Shown: positions 33,975 to 43,093, counted from the first letter of the stretch. The stretch is 59,512 nucleotides of DNA from an uncultured Bacilli bacterium (GCA_910586865.1 CAJUIY010000003.1:1-59512), one strand, 5' to 3'. Notes: generated from the letters alone by a model not told the origin. A program made the numbers and translations.

Positions 33975-35249
33975 TCACCTCTTTTTCTGATAAGCTTTTC
34001 CATCTTTTGCTTCTTCGTATTGTTGATTCAAAATATTTGTATAAAGTGTGCCCTCTTTGATTTCTTTACGTCTTTCTATTAACCAATATATTTTTTTGTC
34101 TAATTCCTTTGAAGAGGAAGCATCACGAATAAATAACAATATTTTATCTAATATAAAATAATTATCTAGAAAAGAAACAAAACCCTCTTGACCATCAAAT
34201 TCATCAAAAAGAAGAAAGTTAAGTTTCTTATCAAAAATTTCCGTTTCGTCCTCGTCCATTGTTTGTCTTTTCTTAGAACATAAATCTCTTATAATCATCA
34301 ATCTCATCATATACTCTAGTTGATAAAAGTTTTTACTAAAAAAGATATCCCTAATACAAGATTGATGTAATAGAGGGGTTTCCCTTACCTCATTAATGAC
34401 AAAATAATCCTGCTTTTTACTAATCGATTTTATGAAATCTCCATATTCTTCTATTCTTTCACCAGATTTTATTTCATCCAGTAAAAAGTCAGGTAATTCA
34501 CTAATATTTTTTACAATATCCTGATTGATATAGGTATTTTCTTCGTCTTCTACTACCGAATACTTAAGTAAAAGTAATCTCTCATGAAGATACCTTTTGT
34601 TACCTAATGCACAATCCATAACAGAAGAAAAGTCAGAACAAGATATTTTTTTGACATAGTCATAACGAAAGTCATTCGTAAGACAGGTTAAAAGCTCCAT
34701 TTTTTCATCTGAACGATGATTGGACTGTACCAGTTGTAAAAATTTATCAGCACCTAAATCTATGATAGAGGACATGATATTTTGATGAGAAATAATTTTC
34801 AAGTCATTACAATCTAATAAAGCTTCAAAAAAAGTTGCAATCGAATGACTGTTCCCTAATATGGTATGTATAAAACTTAGAACAGAATCCTCTTCTACAA
34901 AACTACTATTGTTATGAGAATCCATATATTTATCCACTAACTCCTGGCACCATTCCGGACTCTTTATTATATAATATAACTTTTCGATATCGAATATTTT
35001 CATTTCATTAGAAGCAATTATTTGTAGTTTTAAATCAATAATATTACAAATATCAGCGATTGAAAATTCATAGTGCTGGTTCATCTCTTTATCAAATGTT
35101 TCAAAAATATAAGAAAGTTGCTCCTGATTCATTTTCCTAGTTCTATGCCTCAATGTTTGCATTCTTTTTTCTATCGAAAACTGTTTTAGTCTATTCTTAT
35201 CCAAATTTGGAATTTTATCCAACCAACTTTTGGTCATAAAACTTACCAT
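33975..35249 (-). CDS. unknown 424-aa helical protein
   Basis: Long, mostly helical, acidic protein without signal peptide or membrane segment. Repeated helix-loop units (for example LLTCLTNDFRYDYVKKI, MDCALGNKRYLHERLLLLKY) suggest an alpha-solenoid of HEAT-like type, but no family is certain. GAGGGTGAGG lies before ATG 35249; an in-frame ATG four codons later is the alternative. It is the first gene of the transcript with DUF177 and rpmF, divergent from tmcAL. A role in translation or ribosome assembly is only suggested by position. Confidence 0.6.
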   Translation of the reverse strand: MVSFMTKSWLDKIPNLDKNRLKQFSIEKRMQTLRHRTRKMNQEQLSYIFETFDKEMNQHYEFSIADICNIIDLKLQIIASNEMKIFDIEKLYYIIKSPEWCQELVDKYMDSHNNSSFVEEDSVLSFIHTILGNSHSIATFFEALLDCNDLKIISHQNIMSSIIDLGADKFLQLVQSNHRSDEKMELLTCLTNDFRYDYVKKISCSDFSSVMDCALGNKRYLHERLLLLKYSVVEDEENTYINQDIVKNISELPDFLLDEIKSGERIEEYGDFIKSISKKQDYFVINEVRETPLLHQSCIRDIFFSKNFYQLEYMMRLMIIRDLCSKKRQTMDEDETEIFDKKLNFLLFDEFDGQEGFVSFLDNYFILDKILLFIRDASSSKELDKKIYWLIERRKEIKEGTLYTNILNQQYEEAKDGKAYQKKR

Positions 35250-35350
35250 TTCCTCACCCTCTTATATTCATTCTAACATTAAATCTTAGCGAAAACAAGG
35301 AAAAAGAAATTTTACTTCGACAAAAACTGCTTTCTTTTCTTCTTCTTTTG

Positions 35351-35359
35351 TGATATGAT
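35351..35359 (+). promoter_or_regulatory. extended -10 promoter of tmcAL-gmk
   Basis: TGA-TATGAT about 30 bases before the start of tmcAL. No clear -35 is seen. Confidence 0.5.
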
Positions 35360-35387
35360 TATAGCTAACTAAAAGAGGTGGTGTGTT

Positions 35388-36539
35388 ATGGCTGTTGGAC
35401 TCATTGCGGAATATAATCCCTTTCATAATGGGCATCTGTATCAACTAAACAAAATAAAAGAACAGTTTCCAAATGAAGAAATTATCTTAGTTTTGAGTGG
35501 TAACTTTACGCAACGAGGGGAAGTTTCCCTCCTAAATAAGTGGAAAAAGAGTGAAGTTGCCCTAAAGGCTGGAGTAGATTTAGTAGTCGAACTACCTTTT
35601 ATCTTCGCAACACAATCGGCTGATTTATTTAGTTATGGTGCCGTTACCCTATTAGAAAAATTGAAAGTGAATCACTTAGTGTTTGGAAGTGAATCAAATT
35701 GTTTAGAAGAGTTAGAAATCATTGCCAAATGCCAGATAGAAAATGAGGAATTTGAAAAATTAGTAAAAATATATTCTAAATTTGGTCATAACTATCCTAC
35801 CGCAATTTCAAATGCAATATACGATTTAACTGAGAAAAAAGTTAATACCCCAAATGATTTATTAGGCATCAGTTATATCAAAACTATTTTAAAAAATAAT
35901 TATAGGATAAAACCATTCTGCATCAAAAGAACTACGGATTATCACGATAAAACAATACATAGTCTTTCTAGTGCTACTGCCATTCGAAAAGCTTTAAAGG
36001 AAGGAAAAAAGATAAAAGATACCGTTCCTGATTTTGTTCTTCCCTATCTTCAACCATTCCATTTTATAGAAGATTATTTTGACGTATTGAAATATAAGAT
36101 TCTAACGGATAGTGACTTATCTATCTATCAAACTGTAGATGAAGGAATTGAAAATAAATTAAAAAAAGAAATCCCTAGTTGTCATAGTTATCAGGAACTA
36201 ATGGATAGAATAAAAACCAAAAGATACACTTATAACAAAATCTCTAGAATGTTATTACATATTTTAGTAGGATTCAAAAAAGAGTTTGCAAAAGAAAATA
36301 GAAAAATCGAATATATTAGAATCTTAGGATTTAATAATAAGGGAAGAAGTTATCTAAATCGAGTAAAAAAAGAGATTGATATCAAAGTATTGAGTAAATT
36401 TGAAAGAAATTATTCAGAAATGTTAGATTTTGAGTTATATACAACTAGCATATATGACTTAATAAAGAAAGAAAACTTAACAGAAGAAGAATATAAGAAT
36501 CATTTAGGAGGAATAGAAAATGAAAAGAATGAAAAATAG
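35388..36539 (+). CDS. tmcAL: tRNA(Met) cytidine acetate ligase (TmcAL, YlbM family)
   Basis: 383 residues. It acetylates the wobble cytidine of elongator tRNA-Met using acetate and ATP. The N-terminal nucleotidyltransferase motif is GLIAEYNPFHNGHLYQL (residues 4-20, HxGH-type), followed by VLSGNFTQRGEVSLLNKWKK and VDLVVELPFIFATQSAD, all family-typical; SSATAIR (about 198-204) is the second nucleotide-binding motif. GAGGTGG lies before ATG 35388. The neighbourhood with DUF177 and rpmF matches the ylbM-ylbN-rpmF cluster of Bacillus, though here it is divergent. It overlaps gmk by 20 bp. Confidence 0.93.
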   Translation: MAVGLIAEYNPFHNGHLYQLNKIKEQFPNEEIILVLSGNFTQRGEVSLLNKWKKSEVALKAGVDLVVELPFIFATQSADLFSYGAVTLLEKLKVNHLVFGSESNCLEELEIIAKCQIENEEFEKLVKIYSKFGHNYPTAISNAIYDLTEKKVNTPNDLLGISYIKTILKNNYRIKPFCIKRTTDYHDKTIHSLSSATAIRKALKEGKKIKDTVPDFVLPYLQPFHFIEDYFDVLKYKILTDSDLSIYQTVDEGIENKLKKEIPSCHSYQELMDRIKTKRYTYNKISRMLLHILVGFKKEFAKENRKIEYIRILGFNNKGRSYLNRVKKEIDIKVLSKFERNYSEMLDFELYTTSIYDLIKKENLTEEEYKNHLGGIENEKNEK

Positions 36540-37179
36540 AGGACAACTAATTGTAATATCTGGTCCTAGTGGATGCGGTAAGGGAAGCGTAATTGAGAAA
36601 TTATTAGAAAGTACCGATTTAAATCTATGGTTATCGCTTTCAACAACATCTAGACAAATAAGAGACAATGATATTCCAGGAAAAACATACAATTTTGTTA
36701 CGAAAGAAGAGTTTGAGAAAAAAATAGAAGAAGATTACTTTTTAGAATATGCAGAATATTCTGGTAATTATTATGGTACTCCTAAAAGTACTATCGAAGA
36801 AAAGCTAGAAAATGGAATTGATGTCATATTAGAGATTGAAATTCAAGGTGCTTTAAAAATAAAAGAAATTAGAAAAGATGCTCTATTTATATTTATTCTA
36901 CCACCAAGTATGAGAGAATTAAAAAGAAGATTGGAAGGAAGAAATACAGAGACAAAAGAAAAAATATTGAAAAGATTTAAAACTGCCTATCGTGAAATCA
37001 ACGAAGTAACTAAATATAACTATGTTGTCATCAATGATGAAATGGAAGAAGCTTCTAAAAAAATCAATTCTATTATCGAAGCTGAAAAATGCCGTGTTGA
37101 TAGAATTGAGGAAACCTATCTTAATTCATTAGAAGAAGAAATCCATGAGATATTATTAGAAGACAATGAAACAATATAA
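36520..37179 (+). CDS. gmk: guanylate kinase
   Basis: 219 residues, ATP:GMP phosphotransferase for GDP/GTP supply. P-loop GPSGCGKGS (about 15-23), GMP-binding stretch STTSRQIRDND and the run ILEIEIQGALKIKE, then FILPPSMRELKRRLEGR for the lid. AGGAGG lies eight bases before the ATG inside the end of tmcAL. The length is normal. It ends at a terminator shared with convergent pyk. Confidence 0.96.
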   Translation: MKRMKNRGQLIVISGPSGCGKGSVIEKLLESTDLNLWLSLSTTSRQIRDNDIPGKTYNFVTKEEFEKKIEEDYFLEYAEYSGNYYGTPKSTIEEKLENGIDVILEIEIQGALKIKEIRKDALFIFILPPSMRELKRRLEGRNTETKEKILKRFKTAYREINEVTKYNYVVINDEMEEASKKINSIIEAEKCRVDRIEETYLNSLEEEIHEILLEDNETI

Positions 37180-37205
37180 AAAGATGGAGAAAGCTCTCCA
37201 TCTTT
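37180..37205. terminator. bidirectional terminator between gmk and pyk
   Basis: Perfect 11-bp stem AAAGATGGAGA / TCTCCATCTTT with a 4-base loop, flanked by A and T runs. It touches the stop codons of both convergent genes, and serves both strands. Confidence 0.93.
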
Positions 37206-38621
37206 TTAGTCGATTACTTCAATCTTCATTAAGTTTGTCGTTCTCTTGTTATCCGTATTAGGGAATCCTCCTGTAAGAATCACCTTATCTCCTTTATTTA
37301 AATCCACAAATTCTTTTGCACACTCTACACTACGTTCTAATACTTCATCTGTTGAGTTACAAACATCTAATTTTTTAGAATATACTCCCCAGTTAAGAGC
37401 AAGCCTTCTACCCGTTTTTTCATCAGGACATAGAGCTAAGATTGGTGCCTTTGGTTTTAAGTTACTAATAATAGCAGCTGTTCTACCACTAATTGTTGCT
37501 GCACAAACCAATTTGGCATCTAGTTTATTACAACTCTCCACCACATCTTCTGCAATCGCACATTGAATCGTATCTGCAGACATCTTTTCGGAAATATAAT
37601 TGAAAGAGGCATAACGTTCTGCTACTTCACAGATATCAGCCATTGCTTGAACGGTTTCCACTGGATGTTTTCCAATTGTGGTTTCTCCACTTAGCATAAC
37701 AGCATCGGTACCATCTAATACAGCATTAGCAATATCAGATGTTTCTGCTCTTTTTGGTCTAGCATTTTCCATCATTGTTTCAAGCATTTCGGTTGCTGTA
37801 ATAACAACTTTACCCATCTCACGACATATTTGAATCATTAATTTTTGAGCATGTGGAACTTCTTCCGATGGAATCTCAGTACCTAAATCACCACGACCTA
37901 TCATTACTCCATCTGCTACAGTTAAGATATCTCTTAGATTGTCAATTCCTAATTGATTCTCAATCTTACAAATAATTTGTAAATCTTCACGATGATGTTG
38001 TTTTAGAAGTTCTTTAATTTCTAATACATTTTCTTTCGTAGATACAAACGAAATAGCAAGATATTCTCCACCGTGTTCGCAAGCATATTTAATATCTGCT
38101 CGATCTAAATCACTAACATAAGGAATATCTAGAGCTTTTCCTGGAACACTCATACTCTTGCGATTACCAAGAATTCCTCCGTTAATAATCCTACAAGAAA
38201 CTCCTCCTTCAGGATCTGTATCAACAACTTCTGAAGTCATTTTTCCATTTTCAAAAGAAACGATATCACCCACCTCAATAGAATCAAGAGCTTCAGGATG
38301 GTTCACTGTAATTCTATCTTGATTACCAACAATATCCTCTTTTACTAATTTTATAATATTTCCGGGAATTAATTCAATAGAATCTCCTTCTAGTACACCA
38401 TTACGAAACTCTGGTCCTTTGGTATCCCATAAGATAGCAACATTAATTCCTGTTCTTTTTCTAACCTCACGAACAGAAGCTGCTACTAATTCTCTTTCCT
38501 CTATTGTTGCATGTGTAAAGTTAACTCTTGCAACATTCATTCCTGCTAATGCCATTTTTTCCATCGTATCGGCATCATTACTAGCAGGTCCAATTGTACA
38601 AACAATTTTTGTTTTTTTCAT
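37206..38621 (-). CDS. pyk: pyruvate kinase
   Basis: 471 residues; PEP + ADP to pyruvate + ATP in glycolysis. N-terminal KTKIVCTIGPAS, active-site region CKIENQLGIDNLRD, MIGRGDLGTEI and ITATEMLETM with KRAETSDIANAVLDGTDAVMLSGET. It stops after the C domain, so the extra PEP-utiliser-like domain of Bacillus Pyk is absent. The early motif reads NFTHATIEE where NFSHG is usual. GGAGG lies before the ATG. A single-gene unit with its own promoter. Confidence 0.96.
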   Translation of the reverse strand: MKKTKIVCTIGPASNDADTMEKMALAGMNVARVNFTHATIEERELVAASVREVRKRTGINVAILWDTKGPEFRNGVLEGDSIELIPGNIIKLVKEDIVGNQDRITVNHPEALDSIEVGDIVSFENGKMTSEVVDTDPEGGVSCRIINGGILGNRKSMSVPGKALDIPYVSDLDRADIKYACEHGGEYLAISFVSTKENVLEIKELLKQHHREDLQIICKIENQLGIDNLRDILTVADGVMIGRGDLGTEIPSEEVPHAQKLMIQICREMGKVVITATEMLETMMENARPKRAETSDIANAVLDGTDAVMLSGETTIGKHPVETVQAMADICEVAERYASFNYISEKMSADTIQCAIAEDVVESCNKLDAKLVCAATISGRTAAIISNLKPKAPILALCPDEKTGRRLALNWGVYSKKLDVCNSTDEVLERSVECAKEFVDLNKGDKVILTGGFPNTDNKRTTNLMKIEVID

Positions 38622-38651
38622 TTACTTCTCCTCCTTTAACCATACGTTGTT

Positions 38652-38680
38652 AATATATCATAAATGGTATCAAAACACAA
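38652..38680 (-). promoter_or_regulatory. promoter of pyk
   Basis: Minus strand -35 TTGTGT (38680-38675), 17-bp spacer, extended -10 TGA-TATATT (38657-38652). Confidence 0.6.
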
Positions 38681-38690
38681 ACATTTTATG

Positions 38691-39512
38691 CTATTTTTGA
38701 CACTTTGGACAGTAATAAGTTGACCGCCCATTTATTTTTATCACTTGAATTTGAGTCTTACATTTTGGACATAACTCATCTTTTTTTCCATGTACTAACA
38801 ATTCTTGCTGAAAAAGCCCATGTACTCCCTCGCTAGAAGTAAAGCTTTTTATCGTCGTTCCACCAAATTCTATCGCACGATCTAACACTTCTCTTGTATT
38901 TTGGATAATAGTTCCACATTCTTTTTCCGTAATGGTATTTGATTTTCTGTTTGGATTAATTTTACTCAAATATAAAATTTCATCATCATAAATATTACCA
39001 ATTCCCGCAATAATGGATTGATCTAATAAACTTGTTTTAATAGGGACACTTTTCTTTTTTAACTTATCTTGCAAATAAGAACTAGTTAAATTACAATCAT
39101 TATACTCATAACCAATTTCCTTTAATGGTAATGTGGTTAAGTAATTATCTTTATCTAATAAATGCATCTTTCCAAATTTTCTAACATCGTGAAATCGCAT
39201 TTGACTATTGTCATCAAAAGTAAAAATGACATGTTCGTGTTTATTGATAGGATTTCCTTTAATACGAAAGAAAAACTTTCCTTCCATTCTTAAATGAATT
39301 AATAAAATCTTTTTTGTTAGATGAAATACAATCCACTTGCCTCTAGTAGTAATATCTTCTATTTTTTGATTTAGTAAACCTTCCCTAAATTCTTTTGGTG
39401 TTGGATTTTCAATTATATTGTCCCATAAGATTTCGACCTCTATTATCTTTTTCCCTATGATTTTTCTTTTCAATGATTTAACAACGGTTACTACTTCTGG
39501 TTTTTCAGGCAT
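38691..39512 (-). CDS. mutM: formamidopyrimidine-DNA glycosylase (Fpg/MutM)
   Basis: 273 residues; removes 8-oxoguanine and formamidopyrimidines and cuts the abasic site. The N-terminus MPEKPEVVTVV supplies the catalytic Pro2 and Glu3 (MPELPEVET is usual), the Lys of the beta-hairpin is in TTRGKWIVFHL, and the H2TH region includes QSIIAGIGNIYDDEILYLSKI. The C-terminal zinc finger is CPKCKTQIQVIKINGRSTYYCPKCQK (shown here as two CxxC pairs at about 247 and 268). It follows polA by 19 bp and is probably co-transcribed; the polA-mutM pair is common in Firmicutes. Confidence 0.96.
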   Translation of the reverse strand: MPEKPEVVTVVKSLKRKIIGKKIIEVEILWDNIIENPTPKEFREGLLNQKIEDITTRGKWIVFHLTKKILLIHLRMEGKFFFRIKGNPINKHEHVIFTFDDNSQMRFHDVRKFGKMHLLDKDNYLTTLPLKEIGYEYNDCNLTSSYLQDKLKKKSVPIKTSLLDQSIIAGIGNIYDDEILYLSKINPNRKSNTITEKECGTIIQNTREVLDRAIEFGGTTIKSFTSSEGVHGLFQQELLVHGKKDELCPKCKTQIQVIKINGRSTYYCPKCQK

Positions 39513-39531
39513 AATATGACCTCTTTTCTAA

Positions 39532-42153
39532 CTATTTTGCTTCATACCAATTATTACCATATTCTATTTCCACTTTTAGAGGAACACTTAACTGATAGGT
39601 GTTTTCCATCGTGTCTTTTACGATTTCCTTGACTTCTTCTAATTCGTCTTTTACTACATTAAACACTAATTCATCATGCACTTGAATTAACATTTTACTT
39701 TTTAATCCTCTTTTTTTGAATTCATCATATATTTCTACCATGGCTTTTTTCAAAATATCAGAAGCACTTCCTTGGATAGGAGTATTTAAAGCGATACGCT
39801 CTCCTCCGCTTCTTATCATATAATTTTTACTCTGTAATTCTTCTATCACTCTTTTTCGATTCATTATGGTTGTTACATAACCATTCTTATAAGCATCTTC
39901 TTTTTCTTGACTCATATATTCTTGAATTCCTGGATAAGTAGTTAAGTAATTATCAATAAACTCTTTTGCCGTTTTAATATCGACTCCTAAATCTTCGGAA
40001 AGTCCAAAACTACTAATTCCATATAATATTCCAAAGTTAACCGCTTTAGCCGTTCTTCTCATATCTTTTGTCACTTCTTCTATAGGAACATGAAAAATAT
40101 CAGAAGCAGTTTTGGTATGTATATCTATCCCCTTATTAAAGGCTTCTATTAAGTTATCTGCGTTGGATAATGCAGCAAAAATACGAAGCTCTACTTGTGA
40201 ATAATCACTAGACAAAAGATAAGAGTTGCTATCTGCAATGAAAGCAGAACGAATTAATTTTGAGTACTCTTGTGTTGCTGGAATGTTTTGTAAGTTGGGA
40301 TTAATACTAGATAATCTACCTGTTCTTGTCAAGGTCTGAGTAAATATGGTGTGAATTCTACCATCTTCTCTAATTTCATTAATAAGTCCCACAGCATAAT
40401 TACTATATAACTTTGTTAAAGTGCGATGTTCTAATACCTTAGAAATAATAGGATGAAAATCAATTACTTTATCTAGTATATCTTTGCTAGTTGAATAACT
40501 TTTTCCTTCTTTCAATTTCTTTGGATATGGAATACTAAGTTTTCTAAATAGAATATCACCTAATTGTTTTGGTGAATTAACATTAAATTCCTCACCTGCA
40601 TCTTGATAAATATCTTTTATTAACTGTTCTATTTTATCTTTTAATTCTTCCGCAATATGTTCTAAATAAGATTTATCAACGAATACTCCTGTCATCTCCA
40701 TATCTGCTAAAACTCTAGAAAGTGGCATTTCGATATCTTCAAATAAAGATAACTCATTATCTTCTTTTAATCTATTAAAAAGGTTGTCTTTTATTTCATA
40801 AATAAACTTTGCCTTTTCCATTACTTGCTTCTTTATAGTTTCGAAAGGAACATTTTTTCTTTTTTTCTCACTACCATAGGTATCTTCAAATAAAGCAATT
40901 GGATAGCCTAAAGAATTTGCTAAATACGCAATGTCATCATTTACGTTTTCATTTAATAAATAAGCAGCAATCATCACATCAAAACAAGTATTCTTTTCTT
41001 TTATAGATAAAGAATTTAAAACTACAATATTTTTTTTCAAATCATAAGTATATTTATTATACATAGAAGAAAAAATTTCTTTATACTCTTCTATTTTGTC
41101 TTTCTCTATAAAATATCCATACTCTCCATCATAAATACCAATCCCTAAGATATTTGCTTTACTATAGATAAACCCATCCATCTCAATATAATAAGCAAAT
41201 TCCTTTTTGTTAGAAAATTCTGAAATATCTTTTTCTGTTAACTCAAGAGTTGGGACAGTATCTATTTTTGGGCATTCCTCTTCTTTTTCTATTTCTCCCA
41301 CTTTACGTAAAAGAGATTTAAACTCTAGCTCTTTTAAAATGTCAATATATTCTTTTTGATTGATACCACCATATTTTAAATCTTCTAGAGTGAAATCAAG
41401 AGGAACATCTCGATAAATAGTAGCTAAGTCATAACTCATATAAGCATTTTCCTTATCATTTAATAATTTTTCTTTTGTCTTACCAGTAACCTCATCGATA
41501 TGGGCATAGAGATTATCCAAAGTTTGATATTTACTAAGTAAATTGATAGCTGTTTTTTCTCCAATTCCTTTTACTCCAGGAATATTATCGCTACTATCTC
41601 CCATCAACGCTTTTAAATCCACCATTCCTTTTGGCTCTACTTGATAGGTATTTCTGAATTCCTCTTTATCCATACGTATAAAACCAGTCATTTTTAATAA
41701 TTTTACATCCACTTCATCACTAATTAATTGTAATAAGTCTTTATCACTACTAACTATTGTAGCAATAAATTCATCCTCTAAGTCTACGATTTTCGCAACC
41801 GTACCAATGATATCATCCGCCTCATATTGATCAATTTCAAAGTGTTTAATCCCCATAGCATCCAACACTTCTTTTGCTTTCGGAAATTGTTGTTTTAACT
41901 CTTCAGGCATGGTAGCACGCCCCGCTTTATAAGTATCGTATTTATCATGTCGGAATGTCTTTCCTTTATCAAAAGCCACTAAAATATATTTAGGTTCTTC
42001 CTCTTTGATAATTTTTGATATCATATTGATAAATCCATATAAGGCATTCGTTGGAAATCCTTTCGAATTTCTCATAATAGTACCCTGATATGCAGTTGCA
42101 TAATAACTTCTAAATAATAGATTGTTTCCATCTACTAAAATAACTTTTTTCAT
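39532..42153 (-). CDS. polA: DNA polymerase I
   Basis: 873 residues. The N-terminal 5'-nuclease (about 1-290) has VDGNNLLFRSYYA, YEADDIIGT, VSSDKDLLQL and GDSSDNIPGVKGIGEKTA. The middle domain has lost the exonuclease Asp/Glu residues (AYYIEMDGFIYSKAN at the DxE position), so proofreading is not expected, as in Bacillus PolA. The polymerase domain has motif A SDYSQVELRIFAALS, motif B RRTAKAVNFGILYG and motif C QVHDELVF. The start ATG 42153 follows AGGTGAG; an in-frame GTG three codons earlier overlaps that site. It acts in Okazaki maturation and repair synthesis. mutM follows. Confidence 0.96.
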   Translation of the reverse strand: MKKVILVDGNNLLFRSYYATAYQGTIMRNSKGFPTNALYGFINMISKIIKEEEPKYILVAFDKGKTFRHDKYDTYKAGRATMPEELKQQFPKAKEVLDAMGIKHFEIDQYEADDIIGTVAKIVDLEDEFIATIVSSDKDLLQLISDEVDVKLLKMTGFIRMDKEEFRNTYQVEPKGMVDLKALMGDSSDNIPGVKGIGEKTAINLLSKYQTLDNLYAHIDEVTGKTKEKLLNDKENAYMSYDLATIYRDVPLDFTLEDLKYGGINQKEYIDILKELEFKSLLRKVGEIEKEEECPKIDTVPTLELTEKDISEFSNKKEFAYYIEMDGFIYSKANILGIGIYDGEYGYFIEKDKIEEYKEIFSSMYNKYTYDLKKNIVVLNSLSIKEKNTCFDVMIAAYLLNENVNDDIAYLANSLGYPIALFEDTYGSEKKRKNVPFETIKKQVMEKAKFIYEIKDNLFNRLKEDNELSLFEDIEMPLSRVLADMEMTGVFVDKSYLEHIAEELKDKIEQLIKDIYQDAGEEFNVNSPKQLGDILFRKLSIPYPKKLKEGKSYSTSKDILDKVIDFHPIISKVLEHRTLTKLYSNYAVGLINEIREDGRIHTIFTQTLTRTGRLSSINPNLQNIPATQEYSKLIRSAFIADSNSYLLSSDYSQVELRIFAALSNADNLIEAFNKGIDIHTKTASDIFHVPIEEVTKDMRRTAKAVNFGILYGISSFGLSEDLGVDIKTAKEFIDNYLTTYPGIQEYMSQEKEDAYKNGYVTTIMNRKRVIEELQSKNYMIRSGGERIALNTPIQGSASDILKKAMVEIYDEFKKRGLKSKMLIQVHDELVFNVVKDELEEVKEIVKDTMENTYQLSVPLKVEIEYGNNWYEAK

Positions 42154-42169
42154 ACTTCTCACCTATTTC

Positions 42170-42178
42170 ATTATACCA
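42170..42178 (-). promoter_or_regulatory. possible extended -10 promoter of polA
   Basis: Minus strand TGG-TATAAT (42178-42170) only 16 bases before the polA start; the leader would be about ten bases. No -35. It could act in addition to the LexA-controlled promoter upstream. Confidence 0.4.
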
Positions 42179-42191
42179 TAAATTAGGATGA

Positions 42192-42347
42192 TTATCCTTT
42201 TAATTTTATCGATAAGGAAGAATTTGAATTTCTTAACTGATTACTAGCATCAATTTCTTGAATTCTACTACTTACAAGTAAGGTACATCCAATAGCAAAT
42301 AAATAGATAATAGAGATACAAATACCTCCTTTAATTATTTTAATCAT
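42192..42347 (-). CDS. 51-aa membrane protein under a LexA-box promoter (putative SOS division inhibitor)
   Basis: Short gene. The product begins MIKIIKGGICISIIYLFAIG, with one membrane segment at about residues 8-26, then a polar tail of about 25 residues (SSRIQEIDASNQLRNSN) that should face outside. AGGAG lies nine bases before ATG 42347. In Bacillus the gene divergent from lexA is yneA, an SOS-induced division inhibitor with an N-terminal membrane segment; this product has the same position and topology but lacks a LysM domain. Its promoter has perfect hexamers with a LexA-like box in the spacer. The family is not recognised. polA begins 38 bp after its stop. Confidence 0.7.
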   Translation of the reverse strand: MIKIIKGGICISIIYLFAIGCTLLVSSRIQEIDASNQLRNSNSSLSIKLKG

Positions 42348-42377
42348 TCCACATTACTCCTTTCTTTTGTTAAATCT

Positions 42378-42406
42378 ATTATATATCATACAATTGTTCG
42401 TGTCAA
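42378..42406 (-). promoter_or_regulatory. promoter of the 51-aa membrane protein, LexA-controlled
   Basis: Minus strand -35 TTGACA (42406-42401), exactly 17 bp, -10 TATAAT (42383-42378): a full consensus promoter. The LexA-like box occupies the spacer, so repression should be tight until SOS induction. Confidence 0.8.
42387..42400. promoter_or_regulatory. LexA box 1
   Basis: CGAACAATTGTATG on the minus strand, compared with the Bacillus consensus CGAACATATGTTCG: the left half CGAAC is exact, and the right half has two changes (GTATG for GTTCG). It lies entirely between -35 and -10 of the small membrane gene. Confidence 0.7.
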
Positions 42407-42414
42407 TATCATTT

Positions 42415-42428
42415 TAAACATTTGTTTG
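42415..42428. promoter_or_regulatory. LexA box 2
   Basis: TAAACATTTGTTTG on the plus strand; the core AAC-N4-GTT matches the Firmicutes LexA box, the outer bases differ. It overlaps the -35 of lexA by three bases, as expected for autorepression. Confidence 0.55.
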
Positions 42429-42454
42429 ACTTTTTTATCAATTAATGATACGAT
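42426..42454 (+). promoter_or_regulatory. promoter of lexA
   Basis: -35 TTGACT (42426-42431), 17-bp spacer, -10 TACGAT (42449-42454), followed by AGGAGGT and the ATG at 42476. Confidence 0.75.
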
Positions 42455-42475
42455 AAAGACATAAGGAGGTCAAGT

Positions 42476-43093
42476 ATGGAAAAACTCACGGAAAGACAAA
42501 AATTTATACTTGAAGTTTTAAAAAAACTACTTGCAAAAAATGGTTATCCGCCTACTGTTAGAGAAATTGGAGAACTCGCAGAATTACATTCCCCTGCAAC
42601 CATTCATTTTCATTTAAAAAAGTTAGAAGAAAAAGGATATATTAGAAAAGGAAGTAGCAAGAATAGAACCATAGAATTACTAGTTCCAAATGAATTTGTA
42701 GAAAAAGAAGAAGATGTGATATCTGTTCCATTACTTGGGAAAGTGACAGCAGGTACACCAATTGAAGCCATTGAAACACCAGATGAATATTTTAATTTAC
42801 CTTCTAACTTAGTTAGTAACAAAAAAGAAATATTTACTTTAAAAGTCAGTGGTGAAAGTATGATTAATGTTGGAATCTATGATAATGATATACTAATTGT
42901 AGAAAGACAAAATACAGCAAAAAACGGAGATACTGTGGTTGCTATGACGGAGAACAATGAAGCAACGGTTAAAACTTTTTATAAAGAAAATGGTTATTTT
43001 CGACTACAACCTGAAAATGATACGATGGATCCTATTATCTTAGATAATGTCACAATACTTGGTAAAGTAGTTGGCTTATATCGTAAATTTTAA
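42476..43093 (+). CDS. lexA: SOS repressor LexA
   Basis: 205 residues. N-terminal winged HTH: LTERQKFILEVLKKL, YPPTVREIGELAELHSPATIHFHLKKLEEKGYIRK. The self-cleavage site Ala-Gly is in GKVTAGTPIEA, catalytic Ser in VSGESMINVGIYD, and Lys in EATVKTFYKE, so RecA-stimulated cleavage should work. The length is normal. It is divergent from the small membrane gene and polA, with two LexA-like boxes in between. Ends at a terminator shared with tgt. Confidence 0.97.
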   Translation: MEKLTERQKFILEVLKKLLAKNGYPPTVREIGELAELHSPATIHFHLKKLEEKGYIRKGSSKNRTIELLVPNEFVEKEEDVISVPLLGKVTAGTPIEAIETPDEYFNLPSNLVSNKKEIFTLKVSGESMINVGIYDNDILIVERQNTAKNGDTVVAMTENNEATVKTFYKENGYFRLQPENDTMDPIILDNVTILGKVVGLYRKF

